Of a stretch of DNA of 24,312 nt, positions 15,328 through 22,695 are shown piece by piece. The notes beneath the pieces were generated by a model. The model had not been told where the DNA came from, ran no database searches, and saw only the letters and a program-made list of their open reading frames with translations. Source of the stretch: Chthonomonas sp. UBA2387 (GTDB lineage Bacteria > Armatimonadota > Fimbriimonadia > Fimbriimonadales > Fimbriimonadaceae); contig DDSP01000045.1 in NCBI GenBank assembly GCA_002343445.1, positions 1-24,312 on the forward strand. Direction: 5' to 3'. Numbering within the stretch: the stretch's first letter is position 1; the number at the start of each line of letters is the position of its first letter. A program made the position numbers and the translations under genes.

Positions 15328-16512
15328 ATGGCTGCTCCCTCGCGCAGGCTCGACCTGATCCCCCCGTATCTGTTTGCCGAACTCGCCCGCATCAAGGCCG
15401 AAGCCGTGGCCCAAGGCGCGGACGTCATCGACCTGGGCATCGGCGACCCCGACATCCCCACACCCCGACCCATCCTCGATGCGCTCGCCAAGGCCGTGGA
15501 AGACCCCGAAACGCACCGTTACGACGAGTCGCCCCGAGGTTGGCCCAAGCTGCTCGAATCGGCCACCAAGTGGTATGCGCGCGAATTCGGTGTGCGACTC
15601 GATCCCAAGACCGAGGCGCTCGAACTCATCGGCTCCAAAGACGGCCTGGCCCATCTCGCGTGGGCGTTCGTGGACCCCGGCGACGTGGTCTTGGTGCCCG
15701 ACCCAGGCTATCCGGTCTACAAAGTCAACGCGCTGATGGCGGGCGGCGAGGTGTATGAAACGCCGCTCCTTGAGGCCAACGGCTATCTGCCCAACCTCGG
15801 GGCCATTCCCAGCGACGTCGCCAAGCGGGCGAAGCTCTTCTATCTTTGCTACCCGCACAACCCCACCGGAGCCGTGGCGACGCCCGAGTTCTATCGCGAT
15901 GCCGTGGCGTTCTGCCGCGAGCACGACATCCTGCTGGTCAACGACATGGCCTACGCCACGGTCGCCTACGACGGATTCAAGAACCCGACCGTGCTGCAGG
16001 TGGAGGGTGCCAAGGACGTGGCCATCGAGTTCCACTCGCTGAGCAAGATGTACAACATGACGGGCTGGCGCATCGCCTTCGCCCTCGGCAACGCGGCCGC
16101 ACTGGGCACGCTCGCACGGCTCAAGTCCAATCTGGACAGCAAGCAGTTCCCCGCCGTCGCCGAGGCGGCGGCCTGTGCGCTGGACGGCGTTTCCAACGAC
16201 GCCACGCTCGCCGAGTACGCCCGCCGGCGCGACGTGCTTTGCGACGGCCTGACCGCTGCAGGATGGACGATCGAGAAGCCCAAGGCCACGTTCTTCGTTT
16301 GGACGCGCATCCCCGACCCCAAGCTGACCAGCAAGGAGTTCTGCGAGCGCTTGCTCAAAGAAGCCCACGTGTTGGCCGTTCCGGGCGTCGGCTACGGTCC
16401 GCATGGCGAAGGCTACGTCCGCATGTCGCTCACGGTGAAGGGCGACCAAGGCGGCGCGAGGCTCGAAGAGGCCGTCGCCCGGATCCGGGCCAGCGGCCTG
16501 ATTCCAGGGTGA
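15328..16512 (+). CDS. dapL: LL-diaminopimelate aminotransferase-type PLP enzyme
   Basis: This 394-residue fold-type I aminotransferase closely follows DapL, which converts tetrahydrodipicolinate straight to LL-diaminopimelate for lysine and cell-wall synthesis. The N-terminal RRLDLIPPYLFAEL…VIDLGIGDPDIPTP pattern is typical. Other landmarks are DPGYPVY (125-131), CYPHNPTGA (174-182), NDMAYATVAYDG (205-216) and the PLP-binding Lys240 in SLSKMYNMTGWRIAF. The Arg that binds the substrate carboxylate is likely in YVRMSLT near the C-terminus. Length and motifs fit DapL, though relatives acting on other amino acids exist. The ATG at 15328 is fixed by homology and by the TACAAT box; the upstream frame is the antisense of selD. 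folC starts 4 bp after its stop. Confidence 0.88.
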   Translation: MAAPSRRLDLIPPYLFAELARIKAEAVAQGADVIDLGIGDPDIPTPRPILDALAKAVEDPETHRYDESPRGWPKLLESATKWYAREFGVRLDPKTEALELIGSKDGLAHLAWAFVDPGDVVLVPDPGYPVYKVNALMAGGEVYETPLLEANGYLPNLGAIPSDVAKRAKLFYLCYPHNPTGAVATPEFYRDAVAFCREHDILLVNDMAYATVAYDGFKNPTVLQVEGAKDVAIEFHSLSKMYNMTGWRIAFALGNAAALGTLARLKSNLDSKQFPAVAEAAACALDGVSNDATLAEYARRRDVLCDGLTAAGWTIEKPKATFFVWTRIPDPKLTSKEFCERLLKEAHVLAVPGVGYGPHGEGYVRMSLTVKGDQGGARLEEAVARIRASGLIPG

Positions 16513-16516
16513 TTCC

Positions 16517-17794
16517 GTGATCAGCTACGACGAGGCCCTGCAGATCATCGCCGGCATGGCGCACCATAAGTGGCGGCAGGGCCTCGACCGGATGGAGGCC
16601 TTCGTCGAACGCGCGGGCCTGACGCCAGCCCTATCGGGTCCGCGTTACCTGCACGTGGCGGGGACCAACGGCAAGGGCTCGGTGACGGCCACGCTCCACC
16701 ACGTTCTGGCCGCGCATGGGGTGGCGTGTGGGGCGTACTTCAGTCCCTATGTGTTCGACTTTCGCGAGCGCATCCAGGCCGACCTCGCGCTGATCCCTCG
16801 CGACGACCTCGCGCGTTGGGTGGACCGACTCTTGCCTGTGGCAGCCTCGTTTGTAGGCACCGAGTTCGGCGAGATCAGCGAGTTCGAGTTCAAAACGGCC
16901 CTGGCGCTTGCGTTTTGGGCCGAGCGGGGTTGCGAATGGGTCGCCTTGGAGGTGGGCCTGGGCGGACGGATCGATGCGACGAACGTGGTCCGACCTGCGG
17001 CATGCGGCATGGTGAGCATCGGCTACGACCACACGGCCATCTTGGGCGAGACGTTGACGCTGATCGCCGCAGAAAAGGCAGGCATTGCGAAACCCGAAGT
17101 GCCGTTGGTCTTGGGCGACTTGCCGGAGGAAGCGGCCGCTTCGGCGCTGCGCGTGGCGCACGAGGTCGGCGCGCCCGTGTGGCGGTTCGGCCAGGAAGTC
17201 ATGCTCGAAACGGAAGCCGCCGGATGGACGGTGACGACTCCGGTTGCGACGCATTCTGGTCTGGTCCCCGGACTGAAAGGCACCGTCCAGCCCCACAACA
17301 TGGCGGTCGCCGTAGGAATGCTCGATGCGGCGGGCTTTCCGGTCGACGACCGGGCTCTGCGCGAGGGCATCGCCGCAACGCGGTTGCCGGGCCGGTTCCA
17401 GAAGGTGTCCGTTGAGGGGCGAGAGGTGATCTTGGACGGCGCCCACAACCGCGAATCCGCCGAGGTGCTGGCCGCCTCGCTTCGCCGCGAAGCTCCCGCC
17501 GAGCGGACGGTCCTGGTTCTGGGCATGGTCAAGGGCCACGATGCGGCGCGCTTCGTCGAGCCGTTGCGCGGGTTGTTCGATGCCGCTGCGCTGGCCCCCA
17601 TCGACTTCTACCGCGCCTACGATGTGGGCGAGTTGGCCGAGGTCGCCGGTCTCTCCGGCGCGTTTCTGGCCGATACCGATGCCGAGGCGTTGGCCTGGGC
17701 TCTGGATCAAGCCGGGCCGCGCGGACGCGTCGTGGTGACGGGCAGCTTCTACTTGGTGGGCTCGCTCGGTCGTGCGTTGGGACTGGGCGAATGA
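16517..17794 (+). CDS. folC: Bifunctional folylpolyglutamate synthase / dihydrofolate synthase
   Basis: FolC adds glutamate to dihydropteroate and/or folates using ATP. The 425-residue length is typical. The Mur-ligase-like P-loop is GTNGKGS (49-55). Next come the folate-binding SPYVFDFRERIQ (76-87), EVGLGGRIDATN (145-156) and the EKAGI lysine region (186-190). The C-terminal ligase domain shows GRFQKV and DGAHN (about 308). Start is GTG 16517, 4 bp after dapL, so the two genes form an operon. It ends facing the convergent gamma-lyase gene across 77 bp. Confidence 0.95.
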   Translation: MISYDEALQIIAGMAHHKWRQGLDRMEAFVERAGLTPALSGPRYLHVAGTNGKGSVTATLHHVLAAHGVACGAYFSPYVFDFRERIQADLALIPRDDLARWVDRLLPVAASFVGTEFGEISEFEFKTALALAFWAERGCEWVALEVGLGGRIDATNVVRPAACGMVSIGYDHTAILGETLTLIAAEKAGIAKPEVPLVLGDLPEEAAASALRVAHEVGAPVWRFGQEVMLETEAAGWTVTTPVATHSGLVPGLKGTVQPHNMAVAVGMLDAAGFPVDDRALREGIAATRLPGRFQKVSVEGREVILDGAHNRESAEVLAASLRREAPAERTVLVLGMVKGHDAARFVEPLRGLFDAAALAPIDFYRAYDVGELAEVAGLSGAFLADTDAEALAWALDQAGPRGRVVVTGSFYLVGSLGRALGLGE

Positions 17795-17826
17795 GCCGCG
17801 GTTCGCCGGTTGGTGCGAACTCATCA

Positions 17827-17860
17827 AGGAGTGTCGCGACCAAACTCGGGCAACACTCCT
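17827..17860. terminator. Inverted repeat between convergent folC and gamma-lyase genes
   Basis: AGGAGTGT (17827-17834) and ACACTCCT (17853-17860) are perfect 8-bp arms with an 18-nt loop, centred in the 77-bp gap between two convergent stop codons. It could terminate both transcripts. There is no T-run, so this rests on position and symmetry. Confidence 0.4.
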
Positions 17861-17871
17861 CGATCTTCACC

Positions 17872-19161
17872 CTACGCTCGCGACAAGGCGTCCTCCAGAT
17901 CCGAGAGGATGTCGCCTGGGTCCTCGATGCCCAGCGATAGACGAATGCCACCGGGGGAGATGCCGGCGCGCATTTGGTCCTCGGGCGGGATGACGCTGTG
18001 GGTCATGGAAGCCGGATGCTCGATGAGCGTTCGAATCTGCCCGAGGCTGACCGCCAACGTGACGCACAAGGCCCGCTCCGCGATGCGGTTGATGACCCGC
18101 ACGGCTCGTTCGTAGGACTCCGCAGCCTCGCCCGCCATCTCGAAGTAGAGCATCGAGCCGGGCGCAAAATTGCCGTCGATGTCCCGCATCTGCTCGCGCG
18201 CGAGTTCGGCTTGCGGGAACGAGTCGAGGCCCGGGTATCGCACATTCTTCACCTTCGGGTGCAGGTCGAGGAACTCGGCCACTCGCCGAGCGATCTGCTG
18301 TTGCCGTTCCAGCCGAAGGGCCAGCGTGGGGACCCCGTAATTCAGGACCTTCCAAGCCACGTCCGGGGCGATCGAGCCACCGAAGTCTTTGCGGAACAGG
18401 AGCAATTCGGTCTCGCTGCTGCGCGGGCCGATGACCACGCCGCCCATGCTCGTCCCGAACCCGCCGAGGTTCTTGGTCAGCGAATGGACCACGAAATCCA
18501 TCCCCATCGTGAGCGGTCGCTGGCAAAAGGGCGTGGCGAACGTGTTGTCCACGATGGTCGCGATGCGTTCGTTCGGGGTTCGGGAGTCGTTGACCTCCTG
18601 AACCTCCTTGGCCACGGCCCGAACGTCCACCAAATCGAGCGTGGGGTTGCAAGGCGTCTCGAAGTACACGACGCGGGTCTCGGGGCGGATCGCCGCCGCA
18701 AGGCCACCGGGCGTGAGAAAGTCGGCGAACGTGTGCTCGACGCCGAACCGCTTGAGCCAATGCGTGACCAAGCCATACGTGCAGCCATAGATCGTCTTGT
18801 GGAGCACGATGTGGTCGCCAGCCTTGACGTGGATGCCGATGGCCGCGCTGATCGCAGCCATGCCCGTGGCGAACGAAACCGCGATCTCGCCTTTCTCGGC
18901 GAAGGCCAACGTTTCTTCGAGCAGCCCTTGGCAGGGGTCGTCCAGCCGTTCGTAGATGTAGATCGGGTGGGTGGTTGCTCGGTCGAGTTCGGGGTTGGCG
19001 AACTGCTTGAAGCCCTCGGCGCCACGCTCGGCACTGCGGAGCCTAAACGCGGTCGAGGTTGTGACGGGCGGCGTGATGTGGTCCTCGAAGTCCCACTTCT
19101 CGCTCTTGAACTTGCCGTGGATGAGGACGGATCGGTCTCGATACTGGGGTTGGTCTGTCAT
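17872..19161 (-). CDS. Cys/Met metabolism PLP enzyme, methionine gamma-lyase-like
   Basis: This 429-residue enzyme belongs to the cystathionine gamma-synthase / O-acetylhomoserine sulfhydrylase / methionine gamma-lyase family. The PLP lysine is Lys230 in HSLTKNLGGFG. Phosphate-site and cofactor residues are in SFATGMAAISAA (96-107) and DNTFATPFCQRPL (205-217). The active-site loop reads IYGCTYG, with Cys127 where methionine gamma-lyase has its hallmark Cys; cystathionine synthases and lyases usually have Gly there. The C-terminus HSVIPPEDQMRAGISPGGIRLSLGIED is typical. I favour methionine gamma-lyase or a related gamma-eliminating enzyme, but sulfhydrylase activity is not excluded. The ATG at 19161 has GGTGAG 3 nt upstream and TACCTT further up (19185-19180). 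An open frame extends to 19206 without homology. Confidence 0.87.
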   Translation of the reverse strand: MTDQPQYRDRSVLIHGKFKSEKWDFEDHITPPVTTSTAFRLRSAERGAEGFKQFANPELDRATTHPIYIYERLDDPCQGLLEETLAFAEKGEIAVSFATGMAAISAAIGIHVKAGDHIVLHKTIYGCTYGLVTHWLKRFGVEHTFADFLTPGGLAAAIRPETRVVYFETPCNPTLDLVDVRAVAKEVQEVNDSRTPNERIATIVDNTFATPFCQRPLTMGMDFVVHSLTKNLGGFGTSMGGVVIGPRSSETELLLFRKDFGGSIAPDVAWKVLNYGVPTLALRLERQQQIARRVAEFLDLHPKVKNVRYPGLDSFPQAELAREQMRDIDGNFAPGSMLYFEMAGEAAESYERAVRVINRIAERALCVTLAVSLGQIRTLIEHPASMTHSVIPPEDQMRAGISPGGIRLSLGIEDPGDILSDLEDALSRA

Positions 19162-19279
19162 GGTCTCACCGTTGAGTCCAAGGTAAGGATGCACCGCCGG
19201 ACCCAAACGATTCAGGACTCCACTGGCCAGATTGACTCTCGCTCTCGATCCGGGACCTATGGACCGCGGGCGCTTCGGC

Positions 19280-19285
19280 TATAAC
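19280..19285 (+). promoter_or_regulatory. TATAAC -10-like box ahead of the 160-residue membrane protein
   Basis: TATAAC ends 9 nt before the ATG at 19295 with no Shine-Dalgarno between. It matches the -10 consensus except for the last base and fits the short-leader pattern seen elsewhere in the window. Confidence 0.4.
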
Positions 19286-19294
19286 AGAGTGCAA

Positions 19295-19777
19295 ATGCAG
19301 TCATCCGGCGAATTCGAAGTCGAGCCGCGCTCGCAGCGCATGACGCACGAGGAGGCCAATGCGGTCGTTCAGCTATGGCAGCGTCAGCAATCGCAAGCCG
19401 AGGCCGTGCAATCGTTGCCCACGCTCGGCGATCTGGCGGAGGCGCTCAAGATCCCCGAATCGTCCGTCGCCGACCTGCTCGAGCAAGTGCGCGCCAAGCA
19501 AGCCCTTGAACGCCACCGTCCCGAGGCCCCTCCCGTCGCGAAACGCAAGAACCTGTCTGCGGTCGTGATTGCGGCGGCCGTGTTCGCCTTGTGTCTGCTG
19601 CTTGCGTTGTCCTTCGTCTTCGTCCGCACCGTCTCGACGGGTTCGCCCACTGCACCCGAGGTCGCCACGACGACTGTCTCTCCGGCTCCCGAGACCACGT
19701 CCACGGAGGCAACCGCCCCCGAGGCGGCCTCCGATGGCGTCCCGTCTGCGGGCACCCCTGTGCCCGAGGCGTTCTGA
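19295..19777 (+). CDS. Single-pass membrane protein with HTH-like N-terminus, unknown function
   Basis: I do not recognise a named family. The 160-residue protein has a polar, helical N-terminal region (about 15-75). Its part LPTLGDLAEALKIPESSVADLLEQVR (41-66) resembles a helix-turn-helix or winged-helix segment. After the basic AKRKN comes one membrane helix (about 87-111) rich in Val, Ala and Leu, then a Thr/Pro/Ser/Ala/Glu-rich tail (112-160) that looks disordered. The topology with the N-terminus inside fits the positive-inside rule. It could be an anti-sigma-like or membrane-tethered regulator, but no zinc or ATPase motif supports a specific class. The ATG at 19295 was chosen for the TATAAC box. 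In-frame starts at 19232 and 19259 would add sequence without homology. A prepilin-like gene follows after 210 bp. Confidence 0.7.
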   Translation: MQSSGEFEVEPRSQRMTHEEANAVVQLWQRQQSQAEAVQSLPTLGDLAEALKIPESSVADLLEQVRAKQALERHRPEAPPVAKRKNLSAVVIAAAVFALCLLLALSFVFVRTVSTGSPTAPEVATTTVSPAPETTSTEATAPEAASDGVPSAGTPVPEAF

Positions 19778-19853
19778 TCGCCGAGTCCGAAAGATTCTCA
19801 CAATGAGGGAATGCACGGTCACTCTCGACCGGTATTAAACATTGAACTGGCAT

Positions 19854-19883
19854 TTGCACCAACGATTGGACGTTTCCGATAAG
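19854..19883 (+). promoter_or_regulatory. Weak sigma-70-like promoter candidate ahead of the prepilin-like gene
   Basis: TTGCAC (19854-19859) and GATAAG (19878-19883) are separated by 18 nt in the least GC-rich part of the 210-bp gap. If real, the leader would be about 100 nt and would contain the 16-bp palindrome at 19938. Confidence 0.25.
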
Positions 19884-19937
19884 AGCCATCATTCAGGTTG
19901 ATTCCCACTAGCCTTGACCGTTTGGTTTTGAGGCCAT

Positions 19938-19953
19938 CCCGCAACGTTGCGGG
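19938..19953. promoter_or_regulatory. Perfect 16-bp palindrome in the leader of the prepilin-like gene
   Basis: CCCGCAACGTTGCGGG is exactly self-complementary and lies 34 bp before the prepilin-like ATG. It could be an operator for a dimeric regulator or fold in RNA as a short hairpin. No U-run follows, so a terminator is unlikely. Confidence 0.45.
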
Positions 19954-19975
19954 TCCCTTCGTGTCGTGCAACTGC

Positions 19976-19981
19976 GAGGAG
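19976..19981 (+). promoter_or_regulatory. Strong Shine-Dalgarno for the prepilin-like gene
   Basis: GAGGAG sits 6 nt before the ATG at 19988 and fixes that start. It is the clearest ribosome binding site in the window, in contrast to the many starts here that lack one. Confidence 0.8.
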
Positions 19982-19987
19982 TCCACA

Positions 19988-20929
19988 ATGAAACGAGCCT
20001 TCACACTGATCGAACTGCTGGTCGTGATCGCCATCATCGCGATTTTGGCTGCTATGCTGTTCCCCGTCTATGCCCAAGCCAAGGAATCGGCGAAGAAAAC
20101 GTCGGCACTTTCGAGCATCAAGCAAACGGGTACCGGCTTTCTCATCTACGCCAGCGACAACGACGACTTGTTGCCCCTCGCACACTCGATTCGCCCCAAT
20201 GGCACCCACCGCTGGTCTGCGTTCCACCCGACGCCCGCCGACTGGATGCCTGAGAACGACCCCTCGGGATGGGGAGCGCCCGACGTGGTTCGCGAGGTGA
20301 AAATCCAGTGGGCGAACGCCTTGGAGCCCTATCTCAAGAGCCTGGACATCTGGACCGCGCCCGGCGCCCCGGACCAACGCATCGGCACCGACCCCACGGG
20401 CAACCCGCGCCGCGCCTTCGCCAAGACGGCTTGGACGATGAACGGCCTTCTGCACACCTATTCGCTTTCTGCGATCGCCGCTCCGAGCAAGCTTTCCCTG
20501 ATCTGGTCGGGTGCCGGCAAGCAGAACTACATGGGACGATCGGCCAGCAACCCAGGACTTCTGTGCAACTCGACCACCGCAGAGCCTTGTTCCTTCAACG
20601 CGAGCGGATACCCGCAGGCCGGCACGAACGATGGTGGTCAGGGCATTGGTGCCACAATGTTCTGGAACTTTGGCGCAACGGCATGGGTATACGGCAGACA
20701 TATGCTGTTTGTCGCAAGCGACTCTTCGGCAAGGACGTTCGCCGTCGGCGGCGACACCACAGAGGCCGGGAATCCCAGCGACCGCGACCCGTTCGTCTCG
20801 TACGATTCGAGAGGCGTTCCCGGCGGTTGGTGGGGCTGCTGGGCACCCGGCGTCGCCGATGGCGGCTCGGTGCCTCAGTACCCGTGCTTCTTCCGACCCG
20901 ACTCCGAGTTCAACTACTTCGGTGGTTGA
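19988..20929 (+). CDS. Prepilin-type N-terminal methylation domain protein (type II pseudopilin-like, DUF1559-like)
   Basis: This 313-residue protein begins MKRAFTLIELLVVIAIIAI, a type IV prepilin/pseudopilin leader with the conserved Glu at +5 and a long hydrophobic helix to about residue 28. The residue before the cleavage point is Ala rather than the usual Gly. The helix continues into FPVYAQAKESAKKTSALSSIKQ and YASDNDDLLPLA, the pattern of the large DUF1559/H-X9-DG group. The globular part contains four cysteines (about 200-300) and Trp/Gly-rich loops. The C-terminal H-X9-DG signature is degenerate (GRHMLFVASDSSARTF). It is likely exported and assembled, or held in the membrane; its ligand is unknown. 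Start is certain from the GAGGAG site. A 10-bp hairpin follows the stop. Confidence 0.9.
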   Translation: MKRAFTLIELLVVIAIIAILAAMLFPVYAQAKESAKKTSALSSIKQTGTGFLIYASDNDDLLPLAHSIRPNGTHRWSAFHPTPADWMPENDPSGWGAPDVVREVKIQWANALEPYLKSLDIWTAPGAPDQRIGTDPTGNPRRAFAKTAWTMNGLLHTYSLSAIAAPSKLSLIWSGAGKQNYMGRSASNPGLLCNSTTAEPCSFNASGYPQAGTNDGGQGIGATMFWNFGATAWVYGRHMLFVASDSSARTFAVGGDTTEAGNPSDRDPFVSYDSRGVPGGWWGCWAPGVADGGSVPQYPCFFRPDSEFNYFGG

Positions 20930-20956
20930 TCGCTGATCGTTCCTCCACATCCGAAA

Positions 20957-20981
20957 GGCCCCATCCGCGACGGGTGGGGCC
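20957..20981 (+). terminator. Hairpin after the prepilin-like gene
   Basis: GGCCCCATCC (20957-20966) pairs with GGGTGGGGCC (20972-20981) through 10 bp including one G-U, with a 5-nt loop. It starts 27 nt after the stop and ends 10 nt before the next ATG. It lacks a T-run, so termination may be partial. Confidence 0.5.
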
Positions 20982-20991
20982 AAGCCACCCT

Positions 20992-21165
20992 ATGAGAACC
21001 CTCTCCACCATCGCCCTCGCCGTGTTCATCGCTTCGATTGTGGGCTGCCGCCCGAGTCAAGCACCCGGTATCCAAGAGCCCGCCCAGGTCCAGCAAATCG
21101 GCCAAGCCGACCCCAAGACCGGGGCCATCCCCCGCTCGATGGGCACCAGCGAGAGCAACCCGTGA
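20992..21165 (+). CDS. Small lipoprotein, 57-residue precursor
   Basis: The precursor MRTLSTIALAVFIASIVGC has a basic start, a hydrophobic core and a lipobox IVGC with Cys19. The mature part is about 39 residues, polar, Gln/Pro-rich and without known domains. I find no family. The ATG at 20992 lies 62 bp after the prepilin-like gene, and the stop overlaps the start of the next lipoprotein gene (GTGA). That supports a real gene in spite of its size and suggests the two products work together at the membrane. Confidence 0.72.
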   Translation: MRTLSTIALAVFIASIVGCRPSQAPGIQEPAQVQQIGQADPKTGAIPRSMGTSESNP

Positions 21166-21812
21166 AGCGCTCCGTGTTCCTGTGCGCGGCATTGCTTGCG
21201 GGTTGTTCGAGCTCACCCGAGCCCGTGGCAAGTCTGCCCCGCCCCAAGGCTGGCGCGTTCGTCCGGGTCGTCAATCTGGGCCCCGACGAGGTCTCGGTGA
21301 AGCGCAACGACGCCATGTTTGGCGTTCCGCTGAAGAAGGGTTCGTGGACGCCCTTTCACCGCGTCGCGCCCGGACCCCAGCGATTCGATCTGAACGGAGC
21401 AAGCCATGCGGTGAACCTGGACCCGGCGGAACGGGCCACCTTGGTCGTCGTCGGGTCGCCCCCGCGAGTCGAAATCCTGCGCGACGAGCCGAGAACCAGC
21501 GGCGACGACAAGGGCGCTCTGGTGGCCGTTGCGGCCTTTGGGTCGACCGATGCGAAGGTCACGGTGGGCGGGGCGAGTCTGCCCATGCCCAAGGCGGCAA
21601 CGGGTGTCGGCGAGGCGATCCGGGTCTCCAGCGGCAAGGCGACGGTTGCGTTCGGCGACGGCTCGCCCGAGCAGACCGCCGACTTCAAGCCCGGAGGCGG
21701 CTACACGATCTTCGTCGCGAGGCTGTCCGACGGCTCGATCTACCGTCGCATCGTCCACAACAACCCGCCTCTCCGGCTGGGCACCGTGAACGCGCCCGTC
21801 GGCTCTTCGTGA
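21162..21812 (+). CDS. Lipoprotein of unknown function with two beta-rich repeats
   Basis: This 216-residue precursor has the lipoprotein signal MKRSVFLCAALLAGC, lipobox LAGC, Cys15. The mature protein contains GAFVRVVNLGPDEVSVKRND (about 31-50) and a later, similar strand pattern around DAKVTVGGASLPM (about 130-142). These recall DUF4397 or AlgF-like beta-sandwich domains, but the match is weak and I would not name it. Start is GTG 21162, which overlaps the previous stop (GTGA). The next gene, an M48 protease, has its own TATCCT box, so this gene may end the transcript. Confidence 0.72.
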   Translation: MKRSVFLCAALLAGCSSSPEPVASLPRPKAGAFVRVVNLGPDEVSVKRNDAMFGVPLKKGSWTPFHRVAPGPQRFDLNGASHAVNLDPAERATLVVVGSPPRVEILRDEPRTSGDDKGALVAVAAFGSTDAKVTVGGASLPMPKAATGVGEAIRVSSGKATVAFGDGSPEQTADFKPGGGYTIFVARLSDGSIYRRIVHNNPPLRLGTVNAPVGSS

Positions 21813-21840
21813 GGCCCTTGGACCCCGTCTCGCGAACCTC

Positions 21841-21848
21841 GGTATCCT
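21841..21848 (+). promoter_or_regulatory. GGTATCCT box ahead of the M48 protease gene
   Basis: GGTATCCT ends 10 nt before the ATG at 21859, with no Shine-Dalgarno in between, and matches the GGTANNNT pattern. A transcription start 2-4 nt before the ATG would be expected. Confidence 0.45.
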
Positions 21849-21858
21849 TGGCGTCGTC

Positions 21859-22686
21859 ATGGTTCGCATGAGGTTTGCGACCGCTACCCTGTGTCTGGCG
21901 GGCTTGGCCCTGGCGGCGGCCCCCTCCGCCGACATCTTCCGGCCGAGCAAGGAAGATCAGGTGAAGCTCGGGCAGCGTGCGTCTGAGTCCATCCGCAAGG
22001 AAGAGAAGATTCTGCCCGACACGCACCCTAGGGTCCTGTTCCTCCGCCGCGTGGCCAACAAGGTGCTCGACGCCATCCCAGCCAAGGAGCGCGAGAAAGA
22101 GATCTGGAAGTTCTCGTTCGACGTGATCGACTCCAAAGACGTCAACGCGTTCGCGCTGCCCGGCGGGCCCATCTACTTCTTCAACGGCCTCATCGACAAG
22201 ATGGAGACCGAGGACCAACTGGCCGGCGTGCTCGCCCACGAGATCACACACATCCGCAACCAGCACTGGGCCAGCAGCTATGCCGACACCATGAAGCGGC
22301 GCATGGGCCTGACGCTCGTGCTCACGCTGCTCAACGCCAACGACACCATGTTCAGCGTAGCGGGCGTCGCCGATGAACTCATCTTCAACCTGCCCTACTC
22401 CCGCAAGCACGAAACCGAGTCCGACCGCGTCGGGTTCGACCTGGTGGTGAAGGCAGGCTACAACCCGCGCGGCCTTGCCGACATGATGCGCGTGTTCGCC
22501 AAAGAGGGTGGCAAGACCCCCGAGTTCGTCAGCACCCACCCGGAGCCCGGCAAACGCGCCGACGCCATCGAGCGGCGTGCCCGCGAGCTGAAGGTGGCTG
22601 TTCCTGAGCAACGCCCGCTCCCTGCCAACGTCCGGCAATCGGCCAATGGTCAGGGCGTCAAGGCCGGAACCAAGGGCGGCAGGTAG
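21859..22686 (+). CDS. Exported M48 family zinc metalloprotease (BepA/LoiP-like)
   Basis: This 275-residue protein has an N-terminal signal (MRFATATLCLAGLALAAAPSA, about 4-24), so it is probably periplasmic or envelope-associated. The zinc motif HEITH is at 127-131 and the third ligand is Glu187 in HETESDRVGFD. Between them, NAFALPGGPIYFFNGLID (96-113) is the usual strand that lines the active site. The C-terminal segment STHPEPGKRADAIERRA matches the M48C 'SxHP' motif. Relatives act in outer-membrane protein quality control. Start ATG 21859 is adopted; Met4 is an alternative. The gene is 9 bp ahead of the DUF2993 gene, which suggests an operon for envelope maintenance. Confidence 0.93.
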   Translation: MVRMRFATATLCLAGLALAAAPSADIFRPSKEDQVKLGQRASESIRKEEKILPDTHPRVLFLRRVANKVLDAIPAKEREKEIWKFSFDVIDSKDVNAFALPGGPIYFFNGLIDKMETEDQLAGVLAHEITHIRNQHWASSYADTMKRRMGLTLVLTLLNANDTMFSVAGVADELIFNLPYSRKHETESDRVGFDLVVKAGYNPRGLADMMRVFAKEGGKTPEFVSTHPEPGKRADAIERRARELKVAVPEQRPLPANVRQSANGQGVKAGTKGGR

Positions 22687-22695
22687 AGTGCCCAG

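Noticed and set aside
19162..19294. tRNA or tRNA-Sec gene in the divergent gap
   Set aside because: No acceptor stem closure, T-loop or anticodon arm could be found. The other gaps are too short for tRNA-Sec or show no cloverleaf pattern.
19845..19870. Sigma-54 promoter in the gap before the prepilin-like gene (TGGCATTTGC)
   Set aside because: The GG to GC distance is about half of that required for a -24/-12 element.
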